Part shown: one piece after another, positions 34,274-46,400 of the stretch | How the letters are laid out: each line of letters begins with the position of its first letter | Numbering within the stretch: the stretch's first letter is position 1 | Origin: Rosa chinensis | Taxonomy: Eukaryota > Streptophyta > Magnoliopsida > Rosales > Rosaceae | Direction: 5' to 3' | DNA length: 64,000 nt | NCBI RefSeq assembly: GCF_002994745.2 | Contig: NC_037088.1 | Coordinates: 2,857,001-2,921,000 of the forward strand | Position numbers and translations under genes: made by a program | Notes under the pieces: model-generated | Told to the model about the DNA's origin: nothing | Database searches by the model: none | What the model saw: the letters and a program-made list of their open reading frames with translations, nothing else

Positions 34274-36746
34274 TGACAGGACCCGCCCCGAATTTCACCC
34301 TGAAATCCGAGGTGGCCCTGTGGGGCCCACCTTAGGGATAACTCTACCAAAAATTTGGCAGAGTTACCTCTAAAATGGACTACCCAAAAACCTGTAAAAC
34401 ACACAAAACACTTCAAGCAAACCAACCTTATACTCCTAGAGCCACCCTGCTCCCATTTACTAACAACTCCACTTTCACAAAACACAAAACTCAGAAATAC
34501 TAATTCCAAAGGTTAATCGGAGCAATACTACTATACACAGGGATATAAAAGAAGAGTAAAGGATCAAGCGATCCTACACTGCGGAAGTAGTGACAACTAT
34601 GCCTCAAATGTCATGTACGCCCGACCTCCACTAATTCGCCTGCAAACTGGGCATTAGAAACCGAAAGGCCCAGGGGAAAGTAGACGAAAAACGTTAGCGT
34701 GAGTGGACAAAAATAAATAATTGAAAGAAAAAGGGTTTTATACTTTCCCACATTTATCTCAATAAAACTCCCGATGCATGCAATAAGAAAAAAAGGACCG
34801 ACTAGCCCCGCTAGTCAAGAACAACAACAAAAGAACATGGGGAAAATGGGTTCACCATACGGGAATGGAGCCCCTCAGGCTCAACCTACCCTCGACTGCC
34901 ACTCACACATAGATTGTGCGAGGAGGAGAACTAATAACCTCAACTTCCATTCACACATAGATTGTGTGAGGAGGAGAATATCACCTCGACTACCACCCAC
35001 GTGAGGAGGAGAAAGCTACCTCACTGCCACTCACAAACACAAAGTAAGTGAGGAGGAGACCTATTCACATGACCCGCGTATGGTGAGGAAGAAGATCGTA
35101 GAAAGCCAATAAATCTGTATAGTTTCCCCACATATCTCACGAAATAAGAATCCAAGTGTATAAAGACGTGACCCCGCACGCCAAGATCATCTCAAGTTCC
35201 AATATAAGTAGGGTATAAAGAAGTATAAAGTTTTGCTTCCTCGAATTCTTATTTCGTAAATCTCTTAAAAAGCTCCAAGAGCTGAATATAAATACAAAAT
35301 CAATGGTATAAATTTTCCGAATCCGCATAAAACAAAATCCTCAAATCGAGCATAACGAATCTAAATTCAAAAGTTCAAACAAATAAATAAATCAATAATC
35401 CAAACCAAAATAAAATGCTCGATAAATAAATTGATAAATCGATAAACTCAAAACTTGCGGAATATAATTTGCATGCATCAATTAAAATCAAAGGTCCACT
35501 CACAGTACTATTGGGCGACCACGCAAACGAGTTCCTTCATCTAGCCATAGCGCGTGATATAGCCCTGTACACAATTATATTTCCGTAAACGGCAATCCGA
35601 TAAAATAATTACGAACTTAAACGAAATCCGAAAATCTCTATCTCCATTACTTCTCAAATTCACCCCAAACCTCTTCCACAACACCAATTCCTCAATTTAT
35701 ATATTCCACAACGAAAACGAGGGAGATCCAACAGCCGGATTTCCCACAATTCAATCACAAAACTCCAAATTTCGGAAATTCTCAAACAATTCCAAACTCC
35801 TCCAAAATTCACCAAACTTCACATACAAGCTCTATGATAATTATAGAATTTAACTAGCCAGAAATTGAAATTAAAAAGCTACCCTAGCCGCCGCTACAGC
35901 CGCCCACAGTGGCGGCGCCGCCCACTGCCACCAACTCCAATGGACACCAAAATTTGACAGCGGCACCTACTCAACACACTGATTCAACTTCTCAACTACA
36001 ACATTCCCAAATAACCATTAAAAACGGCCGAAATCGATCAATGAACAAAAACCCAGAAATCCTCAAGAACCCTAGAATTTCAATTCGTCGATTCGGCATC
36101 TACACAACAAATCGTGATACAAGGCCATAGGGGAAATGATCAGTGATGAAAACCGAACCTTCGACGGCGAGATGGGGACCGGAGGTGGCCGGAATTGCCG
36201 GAAATTGGCAAAAGTCCCAAACTGCAGCCGGAAGGGTTTTGGCTTCGATCCGTGGTTTTCCTGCCAAATCGTGGAACACCAAGGTTGCTAGGGTGCTCGG
36301 AGGGAGGAGGCACTCCTCTGGTGACTGGTGGCACGCCGGTTGGTGGCCGGAATCGTCGGAAATCGATGGGAGGAGAAAAATCGCCGAACCGGAGAAAAGA
36401 GAGAGCTCGGGGGGAGGAGGGAGAAAGAGGAAGGGTGGGTTTCCGGAAATGGAAACCTACCCGGGGTAACTTTCTATTTTTAACAAAAATTACCATGAAC
36501 AGTAACTTCACATTTTTGGCCATAACTCTCGCATACGAAGTCCGATTTTTACGTACCACATATGCACGCGCTCGGTTTAACGTCCCCTACAACTTTCATG
36601 AAGAACATTTCCTCAAATTTTGACCCGAACAAAAAGTCAACTTTTAGGGCCACTAAAAGTACTAAACCGAAAGTAAAAGTGAAAGTAAAGGTCGTTTACC
36701 GTCCCAATGACTAGTAAACCGGTGAATTTAGGTTCGGGACGTTACA
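34274..36746 (-). mobile_element. Solo LTR B (2.5 kb), same family as solo LTR A, TSD CACAC
   Basis: On the minus strand it starts TGTAACGTCCCGAACC and ends GGGTCCTGTCA. CACAC flanks it at 34269-34273 and 36747-36751, though the left flank is a CA microsatellite, so the TSD alone is weaker than for copy A. It shares with copy A the first and last ~100 bp, GGTCGTTTACCGTCC, TACTTTCCCACATTTAT and many inner blocks. No internal domain remains. Confidence 0.87.
34880..35075 (+). repeat. Degenerate repeats (CACTCACAC ... GTGAGGAGGAG) in solo LTR B
   Basis: Four or five imperfect units pair CACTCACAC with TGTGCGAGG or TGTGTGAGG, so each can fold into a hairpin, and each is followed by AGGAG. Solo LTR A has a different hairpin set at the corresponding place. 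Confidence 0.55.
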
Positions 36747-36751
36747 CACAC

Positions 36752-36853
36752 ACTAATATATACGTACACACTATATTATAAATAGTGTGTGTGTGTGTGT
36801 GTGTGTATATTTGTGTTTTTAGTGAAATGTGCATATTATTCTAATATTGGTAG

Positions 36854-36909
<56 letters not shown>

Positions 36910-36995
36910 TGTGTACGTATATATTAGTGTGTGTGTGTGTGTGTATTTGTGTTTTTAGTGAAATGTGCATATTATTCTAATATTGCTATATATAT

Positions 36996-37035
<40 letters not shown>
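36752..37035 (+). repeat. GT, TA and CA microsatellites with a duplicated ~45-bp spacer
   Basis: The block TTTTTAGTGAAATGTGCATA then TTATTCTAATATTG occurs twice (about 36817 and 36952), each time between dinucleotide runs: (GT)n near 36787, (TA)n at 36855-36905, (GT)n near 36930, (CA)n at 36998-37034. The inverse of the same block is at about 34225-34250, left of solo LTR B. Confidence 0.85.
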
Positions 37036-37603
37036 TTCATTATACACATTCCAAGTGCTAGCTAGCACAAGTGCAAAACGTCAACAGATGATTAGATGAA
37101 GAAAGCAATTTCATTTGACTACACATAATTATCCAATTACCATTGACCAAATATAGTCATCCAATTGAGTGATTGACCAATAACCAATTCCCTTTGATAG
37201 TTTGACCCTTTCTGTCTTTCTGACTCTTTCATATGAATGATATAATCAAACAAGCTGCAAGCCCACAAAGCATATAAGTGAAGACGCAACTAGCCAAGTG
37301 CCCAAGCATATAAATGATATAATCAAACAATGAAACAATCAACACGCCATATATAATCAAACAAGCCGTAATTCTGCAAAACAATTTCATTTTCAAAATG
37401 AAAACTCACAGAATCACAGTCACCACACGCTGCATGTCCACACCTCCGGTCTGAAATCTGAATGCAGTCACCGACTCACCGCGTTGACCTCCAGTCTGCT
37501 TCACTGCTTGTCTTCCTGAGCAGCTGCCGGCTGAGCTCCTCAATTTCAAGCAAAAACACAGAGGTAAGATACTCAATTTCAAGCAAAACCCATCAATTTT
37601 AAT
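37036..37603 (+). other. Stretch between microsatellites and the Tat gag region
   Basis: AT-rich to 37400, then GC-richer, leader-like DNA. A duplicated CTCAATTTCAAGCAAAA at about 37541 and 37573 flanks ACACAGAGGTAAGATA. No LTR, primer site or gene was found, so the 5' end of the Tat element appears to be missing or replaced here. Confidence 0.5.
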
Positions 37604-39449
37604 ATGGAATTCAACCCCGAACCCACCAACCCCGCAAATAACGTTAACCCAGTAGCTAACATTAACCACGCACTATTCAACACGCCAATCAATCCCAACA
37701 TGGAACCCCATGACACCCCCCATATCCCACAAATTGAAACTACAACGGAGGCTCGTCCAGGCGGCAGTCGCCGCCCACCTGGCCAGGACCTCGCTGCTAT
37801 GTATGAGCTGGCATTAGCGGACCTTCATAAGGCAAACAAAGAGCGCAGGGAAAAGACCGAAGCCCAGAAGCAAGTGGCCACACTGATGTCACAGTTCCAT
37901 GAACTAAAGAAGGCGCTGGAGGCAAACTCTAACCCAACGCAGAGCGAACAATCATAGAGTACCAGGCATAGTCAACCAAGCGGAGGAAGATTGATACCCG
38001 CACCCATCATACAAATGCAGGTACTGCTGAACCCATCCGAGCTGTTGAGAATGGGTCCTCCACCCGCACCACGTTTGATGATAGAACAAGAAGCAGAATC
38101 ACAACCGCACACCAACAGCTCTGCAACCAGAGCTAGAACTGAGGGCAACCCGTCTGCCCCTAGGCGGGAGTTGGCTTAGCGGAACTTCCAGGCAAGACCC
38201 GTTGGCGACGCAACTGCCTTACTCTTGGAAAAGATGCAACAACTAGAGTAAAGGCTGATCCAAGTTAGATAGGCCCCCAGCACCAATTCAAAATCCTCTC
38301 TTTGCTTCAAGGTCAGGACCAGTCACCGCCAGGATCCTGCAAGCCATCAGACCGGCGCATGCAAAAATGCCAAAGATGCCACAATACAGTGGCCTCACTG
38401 ACCCCTTCGTCCATATGGACACCTTCAAAAAATTCACTAACAACAAGGGATTCGATGACGCCACCCTCTGTCACTTATTCAATGAGACGTTGGATAGTGA
38501 AGCAATGAGCTGGTTCTTCGAGTGCCCACCGGGATCCATCGACTCATTCCACACACTATCAAACGCTTTCCTGTCACAGTTTATCCTGTTGGCAGTCGGA
38601 CATCACAACACAAGCCAATTGTTCAGCGTCAAGCAGGGCGTAGAGGAAACATTGAAGGCATTTGTCACCAGGTGAAGAGCAGCGGCATCTCGGTGCCTCA
38701 ATCTTGATAAAACAATGGCATTGGCAACCTTTAAGCATGGATTCCTAAAGGGACCATTTCTCTATCATCTCAATTACAATTATCCAAACGCCGCGTATGA
38801 CCATGTCATGAGCGAGGCTGTCTTCCACGCCCAGGCAGAATTCAGCACATACGAAGAAACCCCACCACCTCCTCCAACGCTTGCAAAGTCCACTCAGCCT
38901 TCTGCTAGTCAGTAGGAAAACGCTAACAAAGCCCCCGCCACGCCACCAATTGACAAAAACAAGAGAGTGGCAGCAAAACAACTACCAAAGCAAGCGGCAA
39001 AAGGACTAGCACTACCACAACAAGAGCAATCGCTCATCCATGGGGACAACCGTAACAGACAGGCGAAGTCCTCCCAGGGGTACGCAGTGTTCACAATCCT
39101 CACGGCTTCGTATGAAGAGATATACTATCAATGCAAGGACCAAATCCCACTGCCACCTCCAAGAAAATACCCGAGGGTTGGAAAACCGAGGAACACCAGC
39201 AAGTGGTGCAAATACCACGAGGACAGCGGTCACAACACCAACAATTGCAACGCTCTAAAAACGGCAATCGAGACTTTGTATCGTGACGGCAAGCTGGAAC
39301 AATTCAAGGTACGGCAGCCTCCGCCAGTGATCGCCAATATCGAGCCCATGCGCCGTATCAACACTATCAACGGCGGTGCTCCTATCACCAACATGTCTCA
39401 TAGGGAAAGAAAGGGTTATGCACGTGCCAACTACCCCAAGGAAGTTTGA
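37604..39449 (+). pseudogene. Tat gag region (nucleocapsid), interrupted
   Basis: An N-terminal piece starts at 37604 (MEFNPEPTNPANNVNP) and ends at a stop at 37957. The conserved gag core is at about 38367-38675, with MDTFKKFTN, SWFFECPPGSIDSF and AFLSQF, typical of the plant retrotransposon gag family that packages RNA. Later frames (38715-38915 and 38967-39449) carry a zinc-knuckle-like CKYHEDSGHNTNNC near 39210. At least three stops or frame changes separate the pieces, so no full protein can be made. Confidence 0.8.
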
Positions 39450-39557
39450 AACATCCGCTATGAAAGGTCTACTAAACTACCACGATCTGGGTGGGAACCC
39501 ATAACATTCTCCGAAGAAGAAGAGCGCGGAGTACATCTCCCTCACGACGATCCATTC

Positions 39558-39791
39558 TTGATCGACCCCATGCTCAAAAAATGGTCAGTGGGAAGGGTCA
39601 TCGTTAACAGCGGGTCCGCTGTAGATGTCATCTTTAATGGCTACTACAACCAACTCCAACGAAACAGAAAGCTACTCCAGGACCACGAGTCACTGCTCAG
39701 CTTCTCCGGCGACGTCACACAACCACTGAGTTCTGACTATATGCGCCTAGCCATCGGCGCTAGCCCATGCACAGTAGAGATACATACATAA
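39558..39791 (+). pseudogene. Tat aspartic protease region, catalytic Asp changed
   Basis: The frame includes WSVGRVIVNSGSAVDVIF. In active relatives the motif is D-(S/T/G)-G-S; here Asp is replaced by Asn. Retropepsins process the Gag-Pol polyprotein and need this residue, so this copy would be inactive even if translated. Confidence 0.7.
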
Positions 39792-40289
39792 TTTATTGTC
39801 GACAATTGCTTCAGTTCCTACAATGCCATCATCGACCGACCGAGACTCAACAAGCTGAAGTGTATCATCGCCGGGTATATTCTTCTTATGAAGTTCCCTA
39901 CATCCAACAACACGGGCTGTGTGAAAGGAAGCCAACAGCTAGCTAGGGAATGCTACTCAACAACTGTGGCACGGTTAACACGCCACCATGAGATCCTAAC
40001 GGTGGGAAACCATATGCCTCTGACGGATGCAATTGAAGACCCTAGAGACGACCAGGAGAAGTATGTAAAACAGGAACTTGTCAACCCAGAAACATCCTTA
40101 TAGGTCATTAGCATCTCTTACGAACACCCTGAGCGGACGGTCCTAATCTACGCTCAGTTCGCCCCTGAGATAGCAGCGGAACTCACACAATTTCTGCAGG
40201 ACAACGCCTCTGTGTTCGCATGGTCCTATGCAGACATGTCAGGCATCTCCCCTGAAATCATCACACACAAGTTAAGTATTAAGCCATCC

Positions 40290-41073
40290 TTTTCCAATCA
40301 AACAGAAGAGAAGGGCCATTGATGAGGAAAGATATAGTGCAATATGGGAAGAGGTCGCAAAGTTACAGGGCATTGGGTTCATCCGCCAGGTCAATTATCC
40401 CTAATGGATTTCCAACTTGGTCATGATGAAGAAGCCTAGAGGAAAGTTGTGAATGTGTGTGGACTTCAAAGGTCTCAACAAGGCATGCCCCAAAGATAGT
40501 TTCCCGTTACCCCGCATTGACCAGCTGGTAGACGCAACAGCGGGACACGAGCTGCTCAGCATGATGAACGCTTTTTCAGCATACAACCAAATTAAGATGC
40601 ACCCCGGCGATCAAGAATGCACCACCTTCACAACCGACAAAGGCCTATACTGCTACAATGTCATGCTTTTCGGATTGAAGAACGCTGGAGCAATATACCA
40701 GCGATTGATGAAAGCCATGTTCGCGGGGTACCTCGGCAAAATAATAGAGGTATATGTTGACGACATGCTAGTTAAGAGCATTAAGGCTAGCGGACACGTG
40801 GCAAACCTCCGCATCATCTTTGCCATTCTCTTGGCCTACTGTATGGGCCTCAACCCTGAGAAATCTTTTTTCAGCGTCACCGCTAGCAAATTTTTTGGCT
40901 ACATTGTCAGCGAACGGGGCATAGAGGCTAACCCTGACAAGGTGCAAGCCATCCTCAACATGAAGTCCCCGGTGTGGAAAGTGCACGTTCAGAGCCACCA
41001 GGGCAAGCTCACCGCCCTTTCTCGCTTCATATCCAAACTCACCGACAGATGTCTCCCATTCTTCAAAGCATGA
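40290..41073 (+). pseudogene. Tat reverse transcriptase, interrupted
   Basis: The core frame from 40453 has CVDFKGLNKACPKDSFPLPR, FSAYNQIKMHP, MLFGLKNAGAIYQRLM and the catalytic YVDDM, a textbook gypsy reverse transcriptase of the Tat/Athila side. Upstream, the same domain is cut by a TAA near 40401 and a TGA near 40450, just before MCVDF, where an active element has sense codons. This enzyme copies the element RNA into cDNA. Confidence 0.88.
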
Positions 41074-41990
41074 AGAGAGCCCACAAGAAGGAAATTGATT
41101 GGACCCTGGACTGTGAGGTGGCATTTCAGAGTTTGAAAGAGTACTTAGCGGTAGTCCCACTTCTCTCCATTCCCGTACAAGGTGAGATACTCTACATATA
41201 TCTAGCGGTATCCCCATCGGCGGTCAACTGCGCCATCGTACGAAGAGAGGGACAGGATGAGCTCCCAGTATTCTACGCCGGTAGAGGGATAAATGGAGCT
41301 GAGACTAGATACACCCCTTGAAGCAGCTGGCTCTAGCACTTATCGTCGCCGCAAGACGTCTCTGTCAATACTTCCAAGCCCATAAAATCCATGTCTTGAC
41401 AAATCAACCGCTGAAGCAAGTAATGCAGAACCCCAAGCAAGCCGGCCGCCTCAACAATTGGGCCATCGAGCTTAGTGAGTTCGACATCGAATACAAGCCA
41501 CGAACTGCTATGAAAGGCCAAGCGGTAGCTGACTTCATCGCTGAGCTCACTAAACTACATGATGAACGCATCTTAAGGGTAGGAGAAGGCGACACAACCA
41601 TGACAACAGCTGAGCAGCCAACACCCACGCAGCAGTCAGAATGGAACCTCCATGTGGACGGCTCAGCCTACGCTAATGCCTGTGGCGCAGGAGTTATCTT
41701 GACGGGGCCAGGGGGACTAAACGTGGAGTACGCATTGAAAGTCAACTTCACAGCCTCAAACAACATGGCGGAGTATGAAGCACTGATTGCAGGCTTGCTC
41801 CTCCCCTCGACTCAGGCGCTGACAGTGTCAACATATTCAGCGACTCCCAACTAGTCGTCAACCAACTCAACAACATATTCCAGGCCAAGGACAAACAGTT
41901 AGCGGCGTATTTAGGCTACGTCAAAACTCTTCTCAGGAAATTCAAATTCCATACCATCACACAAATTCCCAGAGAAAGAACGCCAAGGCA
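41074..41990 (+). pseudogene. Tat RNase H regions (gypsy-type, then a second RNase H)
   Basis: The first RNase H spans about 41090-41560 (WTLDCEVAFQSLKEYL, then FYAGRGINGAETRY, with a frame change at about 41320, then VLTNQPLKQVM and LSEFDIEYKPR). A second RNase H-like domain starts about 41640 with WNLHVDGSAYANACGAGVIL and NNMAEYEALIAGL; the HVDGSA Asp and the AEYEAL Glu are its metal ligands. A frame change follows near 41830. Two RNase H domains in one pol characterise the Tat lineage. Confidence 0.8.
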
Positions 41991-42055
41991 GACTCTCTGG
42001 CAAGATTGGCAACCGCTCAACCACACTAGAGTTTGGCAGACACAAGGGTGAAAAT

Positions 42056-43408
42056 GTGGAATGCCTTAACAGGCTAAGCATCACCAAAACCCTAGTAGAA
42101 ATATTCAACATTGAGGTAAATCCCAGCTGGATGGATGAAATAATCGAATACAAGCGCAATGGAATGCTGCCAACAGACAAGGTTGAAGAGCGACAACTCA
42201 AGCGGAGGGCAACCCGCTATAACATACAAAATGGCAAGCTTTACCGCCAGGGGTACACCCATCCCAACCTCCAATGCCTGATCCCAGAAGAGGGAAAGGT
42301 CGTGCTGGCAATGATACACGCTGGGGAGTGTGAAAATAACTCAAGCGCCAGGTCTCTGGCCAATCGCACCATGCAACAAGGATACTTTTGGCCCACGCTC
42401 TGCGACGACGCCAGAGAAGTCTCTAAGTCCTGCCACAAGTGTCAGCAATATGCTGACCTCCCTCATGCCCCGGCGGAGCTTCTCTCGGTTATCATCAGGC
42501 CATGGATTCACTCCACTTGGGGCCTCAACCTAGTTGGCAAGTTACCAACCGCTAGGGGCCAGTTCAAGTACATTATCGTCGCCATCGATTACAACAGCAA
42601 GTGGATAAAAGCAGAACCACTGACGGCAATCACTACGGCTAAAGTAACCCACTTCCCCGGAAGAACATCTATTGCCGATACAACGTCCCCTAAACCATCA
42701 TCACAGACAATGGAGCACAGTTCAACAACAAGGAGATCATATCTTTTATCGCTAATCTGGGCACCATGATGAGCTTTACATATGTGGTGCACCCCCAAAC
42801 CAATGGACAGGTTGAAGTGACAAACAAAATAATCAAGAAGCTACTAAAAAAGAAACTCGATGAAGCCAAGGGTTTATGGGTAGAGAAGCTCCCAGAGGTC
42901 CTGTAGGCCATCAGGACAACCTCGACAACCTCAACATCCGCTAACGGTGAAACACCATTCTGCATGATATTCGGGACCGAAGCCGTCCTACCCATCGAGA
43001 TCACCCAACCTACCGTTAGGGTCAAGGGCTACTGCTCTGAGACCAACAGCGAAGGCATCAGCCTCGACAAGGATCGAGGGCTACTGCCCTGAGACCAACG
43101 GCGAAGGCATCAGCCTCAACAAAAGCGCCGTAAGGCCCACTGGCACAATTTCCAAAACAAGCAGCGGGTATCGTGTTTCTATAATGTCATAGTCAAAGCC
43201 CGGAACCTCCAACTTGGGGACTGGGTAATGAAAGAAGTCATTCCACCACCAACCGCACTTCATCCCACTTGGGAAAGGCCATACCAAATTATAGAAGTCG
43301 TCAGGCCCGATACTTTCTACTTAAGGGACAAGGACGGTGTCATAACGACCCACCATTGGAATACCGAACCTACAAGTAATTATACCGCTGACCCAAGAAC
43401 ATCTTGAC
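42056..43408 (+). pseudogene. Tat integrase, with catalytic and zinc-finger changes
   Basis: The N-terminal HHCC region is recognisable (RTMQQGYFWPTLCDDA, then CHKCQQYAD), but the second His of the usual GNHSG motif is Asn. In the core, the usual WGIDLVG reads WGLNLVG, so the first catalytic Asp is lost. The second, TDNGAQF, lies near 42700 in another frame, and HPQTNGQVE follows. A TAG interrupts LPEVLW near 42905. The C-terminal end has WERPYQIIEV near 43270. Integrase inserts the cDNA into the genome; this copy could not. Confidence 0.85.
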
Positions 43409-43494
43409 TTAGCTAAATTTTTGTATAATATTTAGCTAAGGGAAGCTACCCAACGGGTGCTCTCCCTCTTTTGTAAACGCTGATCTCTTAGGTA

Positions 43495-43550
43495 TCAATG
43501 AAATGAGGAATTATTCAAACCATCAATGAAATGAGGAATTATTCAAACCA
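43495..43550 (+). repeat. 28-bp tandem duplication after integrase
   Basis: ATCAATGAAATGAGGAATTA followed by TTCAAACC occurs twice head to tail, directly left of the CACTA-derived fragment. Confidence 0.85.
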
Positions 43551-43922
43551 TTTATACTCAGACAACAGAATTAATTGAACTCTGTTGTCCTAAAGTTAAT
43601 CACACAACAAATATAGTCCAAGAACTGAAGTTTGAAGATCAATCAGACAACAGACAAAATAAAAAAAGGTTGTCTGATATGCTTAACATACAACAGCTTA
43701 AAACTGGCACTGTTGTCTGAAGACAGCACCTCAACTGTGCTTCTCATCTACCGAGCTATCACACAACAGTTATAACACAAACCTGTTGTCTGTATGTTTA
43801 TCACACAACTGTGTTCCACTGTTGTCTGATTTTTCATCAGACAACGGCTCACTCTACAACGGTGGGACTCCAAATCCCACATCGGTTTTCTACCTTTGTC
43901 TGATGCGATTTTTGGTGTAATG
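43551..43922. mobile_element. CACTA-derived fragment or MITE (one end)
   Basis: This matches, inverted, the left terminal ~375 bp of the CACTA at 56139. Its right end TTTTTGGTGTAATG is the inverted CACTACACC terminus with one change. Alternating ACAACAG / TTGTCTG motifs fill it. The opposite TIR is missing or too degraded, so it is either a truncated copy or a decayed MITE. Confidence 0.8.
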
Positions 43923-44216
43923 ATTGTTCTCCATAGCACAAAAAGTTAACTGAAAATGCCAACAACGTTCAACGGACCATGTCTGCTACATCATGCACTT
44001 AGAACAATTTAAATTCCCTTAATGTTTCATTGATAAACAAAAGCATGGGTCAAGCTATAATGGTATACTAACACTCAGACAACACAAGTATTTGTCAAGC
44101 AGCAATCCCACATTTGGAAAAAAAAATTAAAAGCATGAAATAACATTACTTCATTGAAAACTCGTTGGTCTATTACAAATCATAAGTTGCCTCAGCGGCG
44201 ATACAAAAATGGAAAC
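43923..44216. other. Spacer between CACTA fragment and antisense gene
   Basis: AT-rich, with no feature recognised. It would hold the 3' end of the antisense gene. Confidence 0.4.
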
Positions 44217-46400
44217 CTAGGCCTCTTGTGATCCTCCTTTAGGGGCTGCGGCACCATCACCTCCCACCTGCGCGGGCTGCGCCACGGAGCTGCTTGTCTG
44301 GTCTGATCCGGGAGCGGTAGGACTTGGGGTAATCATCCTCTCATCGTCGCGAGTGTTGGCCGCCAAAAAATGAGCATGAGAGACGTCGGAGGCCATCGGC
44401 ATTAGAGACTACTGAGATCCTTCTCCCGTTCGCTGGATGGACTCATCGCTTGTAGACCGCACGCCTTCGGGCTGCGATGAGTTAGGTCCACCTTCAGTGG
44501 TCCGTGGCTGATTCTGTTCGGCTTGCATCTGGGCAGCCTTCTCCCAGTTGACCACCCCATTGGCATCTAGCTTCTGGAAGTTAGCGATAGCACCAGCTAT
44601 GCCGGCCTCCGTCAACTCCTCTTTGTATTCCATCGACTGCTTGAAGACCTCAACAGCAGCGGCAGCCAACTTTTCCTTCTCCGCCTCCCAACCCTCAGCC
44701 CACCTTTGAAGGCGCTTGACCTCTTCTAATCGAGCGGTGGCCTCCCGCTGTATAATATCTAGCCTATTTGCCTTGGCCGACAGATGTTCGCTGACGCAGG
44801 TAATCTCTTCTTGCAGCTTCGCCACCTTGGCATTGTGCTACACGTCCAGATTGACGGTAACCTCCAGCTTGCCCCAAGCATCCACCAGGTCCACCTCCGC
44901 CTTGGACAGTTGCTGCTCGCACTCTTGCAGCGGCTTCCTCACATCTGACAGCTCTTGCCGCAAACTGTCCACTTAGCCCCCAATTGCGCCTCCGAAGCTA
45001 ACTGCTTGGAGATGGCCAAGAACAACTCATTCAAACCAATGGCAAGGTGGCCGAAGGCCGAATTGAAGGGCAACTGCTGGAGAGGCGTGTCCTACACGGT
45101 GCAGTCCATGCCCTCGAACCCCAATCGCTCACAGATGTTGAAAAGCAGCTCCCGCTTGCTGAGTTGCTGTTGGTGAGGAATTCAGTGTAAGAGGTGAAAG
45201 AGTCCAGATCGCCAGCTGGCACCTCCCCACTGGCATCGGGAATGACTGCCTTACCACCCTTCCGCTCTTTCTTCTATTTCTAGTGCAGGGACAGCGGCAT
45301 GTCATCCACCACGTCATCATCCTCCTAGCCGTCGTTCTACCGCCTTTTCCTCTGAAGGGTAGCACCAAGGGCGGCATCGGCGGCAGCTGGTCTCATGAAA
45401 GTATCTAGCTCCAGGCCCACTATGGTAACTGCCTCGCCACCGCCAGGATCTTTCCGTGGTGCGGCCTTCTCCTTTTGCACCACGCGGCGCGCTCCGGCAG
45501 GCCTTTCCACGGCCTTCTCTTGTAGCAGAGCCTCGGCCATGGGCCGCTCCTTTCGGGCGGCAGTCGAACGAACAGCTGTTTCCCCCTCGACAAGAAGATG
45601 AGAGTGATGGGGCATCTCCAGCACAACCTCCTGATCGGAAGGCTTGACCTCATTTGTCTTGGGGTCGACGGTGGTTTTTTTCGCATTTAGGGCCGCTGCG
45701 AACATGCCCTCTAGATAGTTGTCAAGGTAGGCGCAGTCCATGGCTTTGTCAAAGGTCGCTCGACTCAATTTGTTGCCAGGAACAGGATCTGCAAGGACAG
45801 TATCAAGTTAAACCAACAAATAGTGACGACATGCAGAAAATATAAGCAGAGTACAAAAAAAAAAAAAACAATGAAGTATGCTCAGCAATAACTACCTGGA
45901 ACCCGAGTTAAATTCAGCGATGCTAACAACTCCCACCCAGTCAGTAGTCGTAGGTCGAGAAGGTTGCTATTCTTCCAGCAACCGGTTATCCTAGCCACGC
46001 GGCACTCCTCCTCCGGTGTTAGCACAAAACGCAACCCCACTACACACACCAAGAAGAGGGGAACTGTTAGTTTCGGATATAGCAGAAGTGAAGCAACGCA
46101 AAAAAATAATAATAATAATAAAAAATAATAATAATAAAACAAACAATCAGCGGCAACCTCGGATAGGTTGAAACTTGGACTTAATCCTATTGGATGACCC
46201 CTCTTTCTTCAGGTCTGCATCGTACTCCCAACCCGTGGTCGCGACACAGTAGGTTGCCCACCAGGGGGACATAGAGTCTGGAGGATTCTCAACTAACCGC
46301 AGTGCCCTAGTACACCAGCTTAGATTCACTTGGCCGCTGCACCCCTTCCTCTTCACGTACACTAACTCGTAGAAGTGCAGAACCTCAGCCACGGTTGGAC
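44217..46400 (-). pseudogene. Antisense gene of the Tat element, 3' part (two introns, coiled-coil tail)
   Basis: This continues the minus-strand gene after the hAT insertion: PTVAEVLHFYELVYVKRKG, then PPDSMSPWWATYCVATTGWE, as in the gypsy-type transposon family (Pfam Transposase_28-like, from memory). Intron 1 is 46157-46040 (118 bp, GT...TAG) and intron 2 is 45895-45789 (107 bp, GT...TTGCAG), both phase 1. Joining restores RVGLRFVLTPEEE and NLTRVPDPVPGNKLSR in frame. A Lys/Arg/Glu-rich central part (45768-45337) and a coiled-coil tail (RLQRWAEGWEAEKEKLAAAA, about 44700) follow, with frame damage around 45340-44830. Its role is unknown; it lies opposite the region between pol and the 3' LTR. 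Confidence 0.75.

Noticed and set aside
36140..36623. Overlapping long frames in solo LTR B
   Set aside because: Three frames on both strands are open together, which reflects composition rather than a gene.
44716..45845. Plus-strand frames between 44.7 and 45.8 kb
   Set aside because: They mirror the coding strand of the antisense Tat gene, whose peptide is recognisable on the minus strand only.
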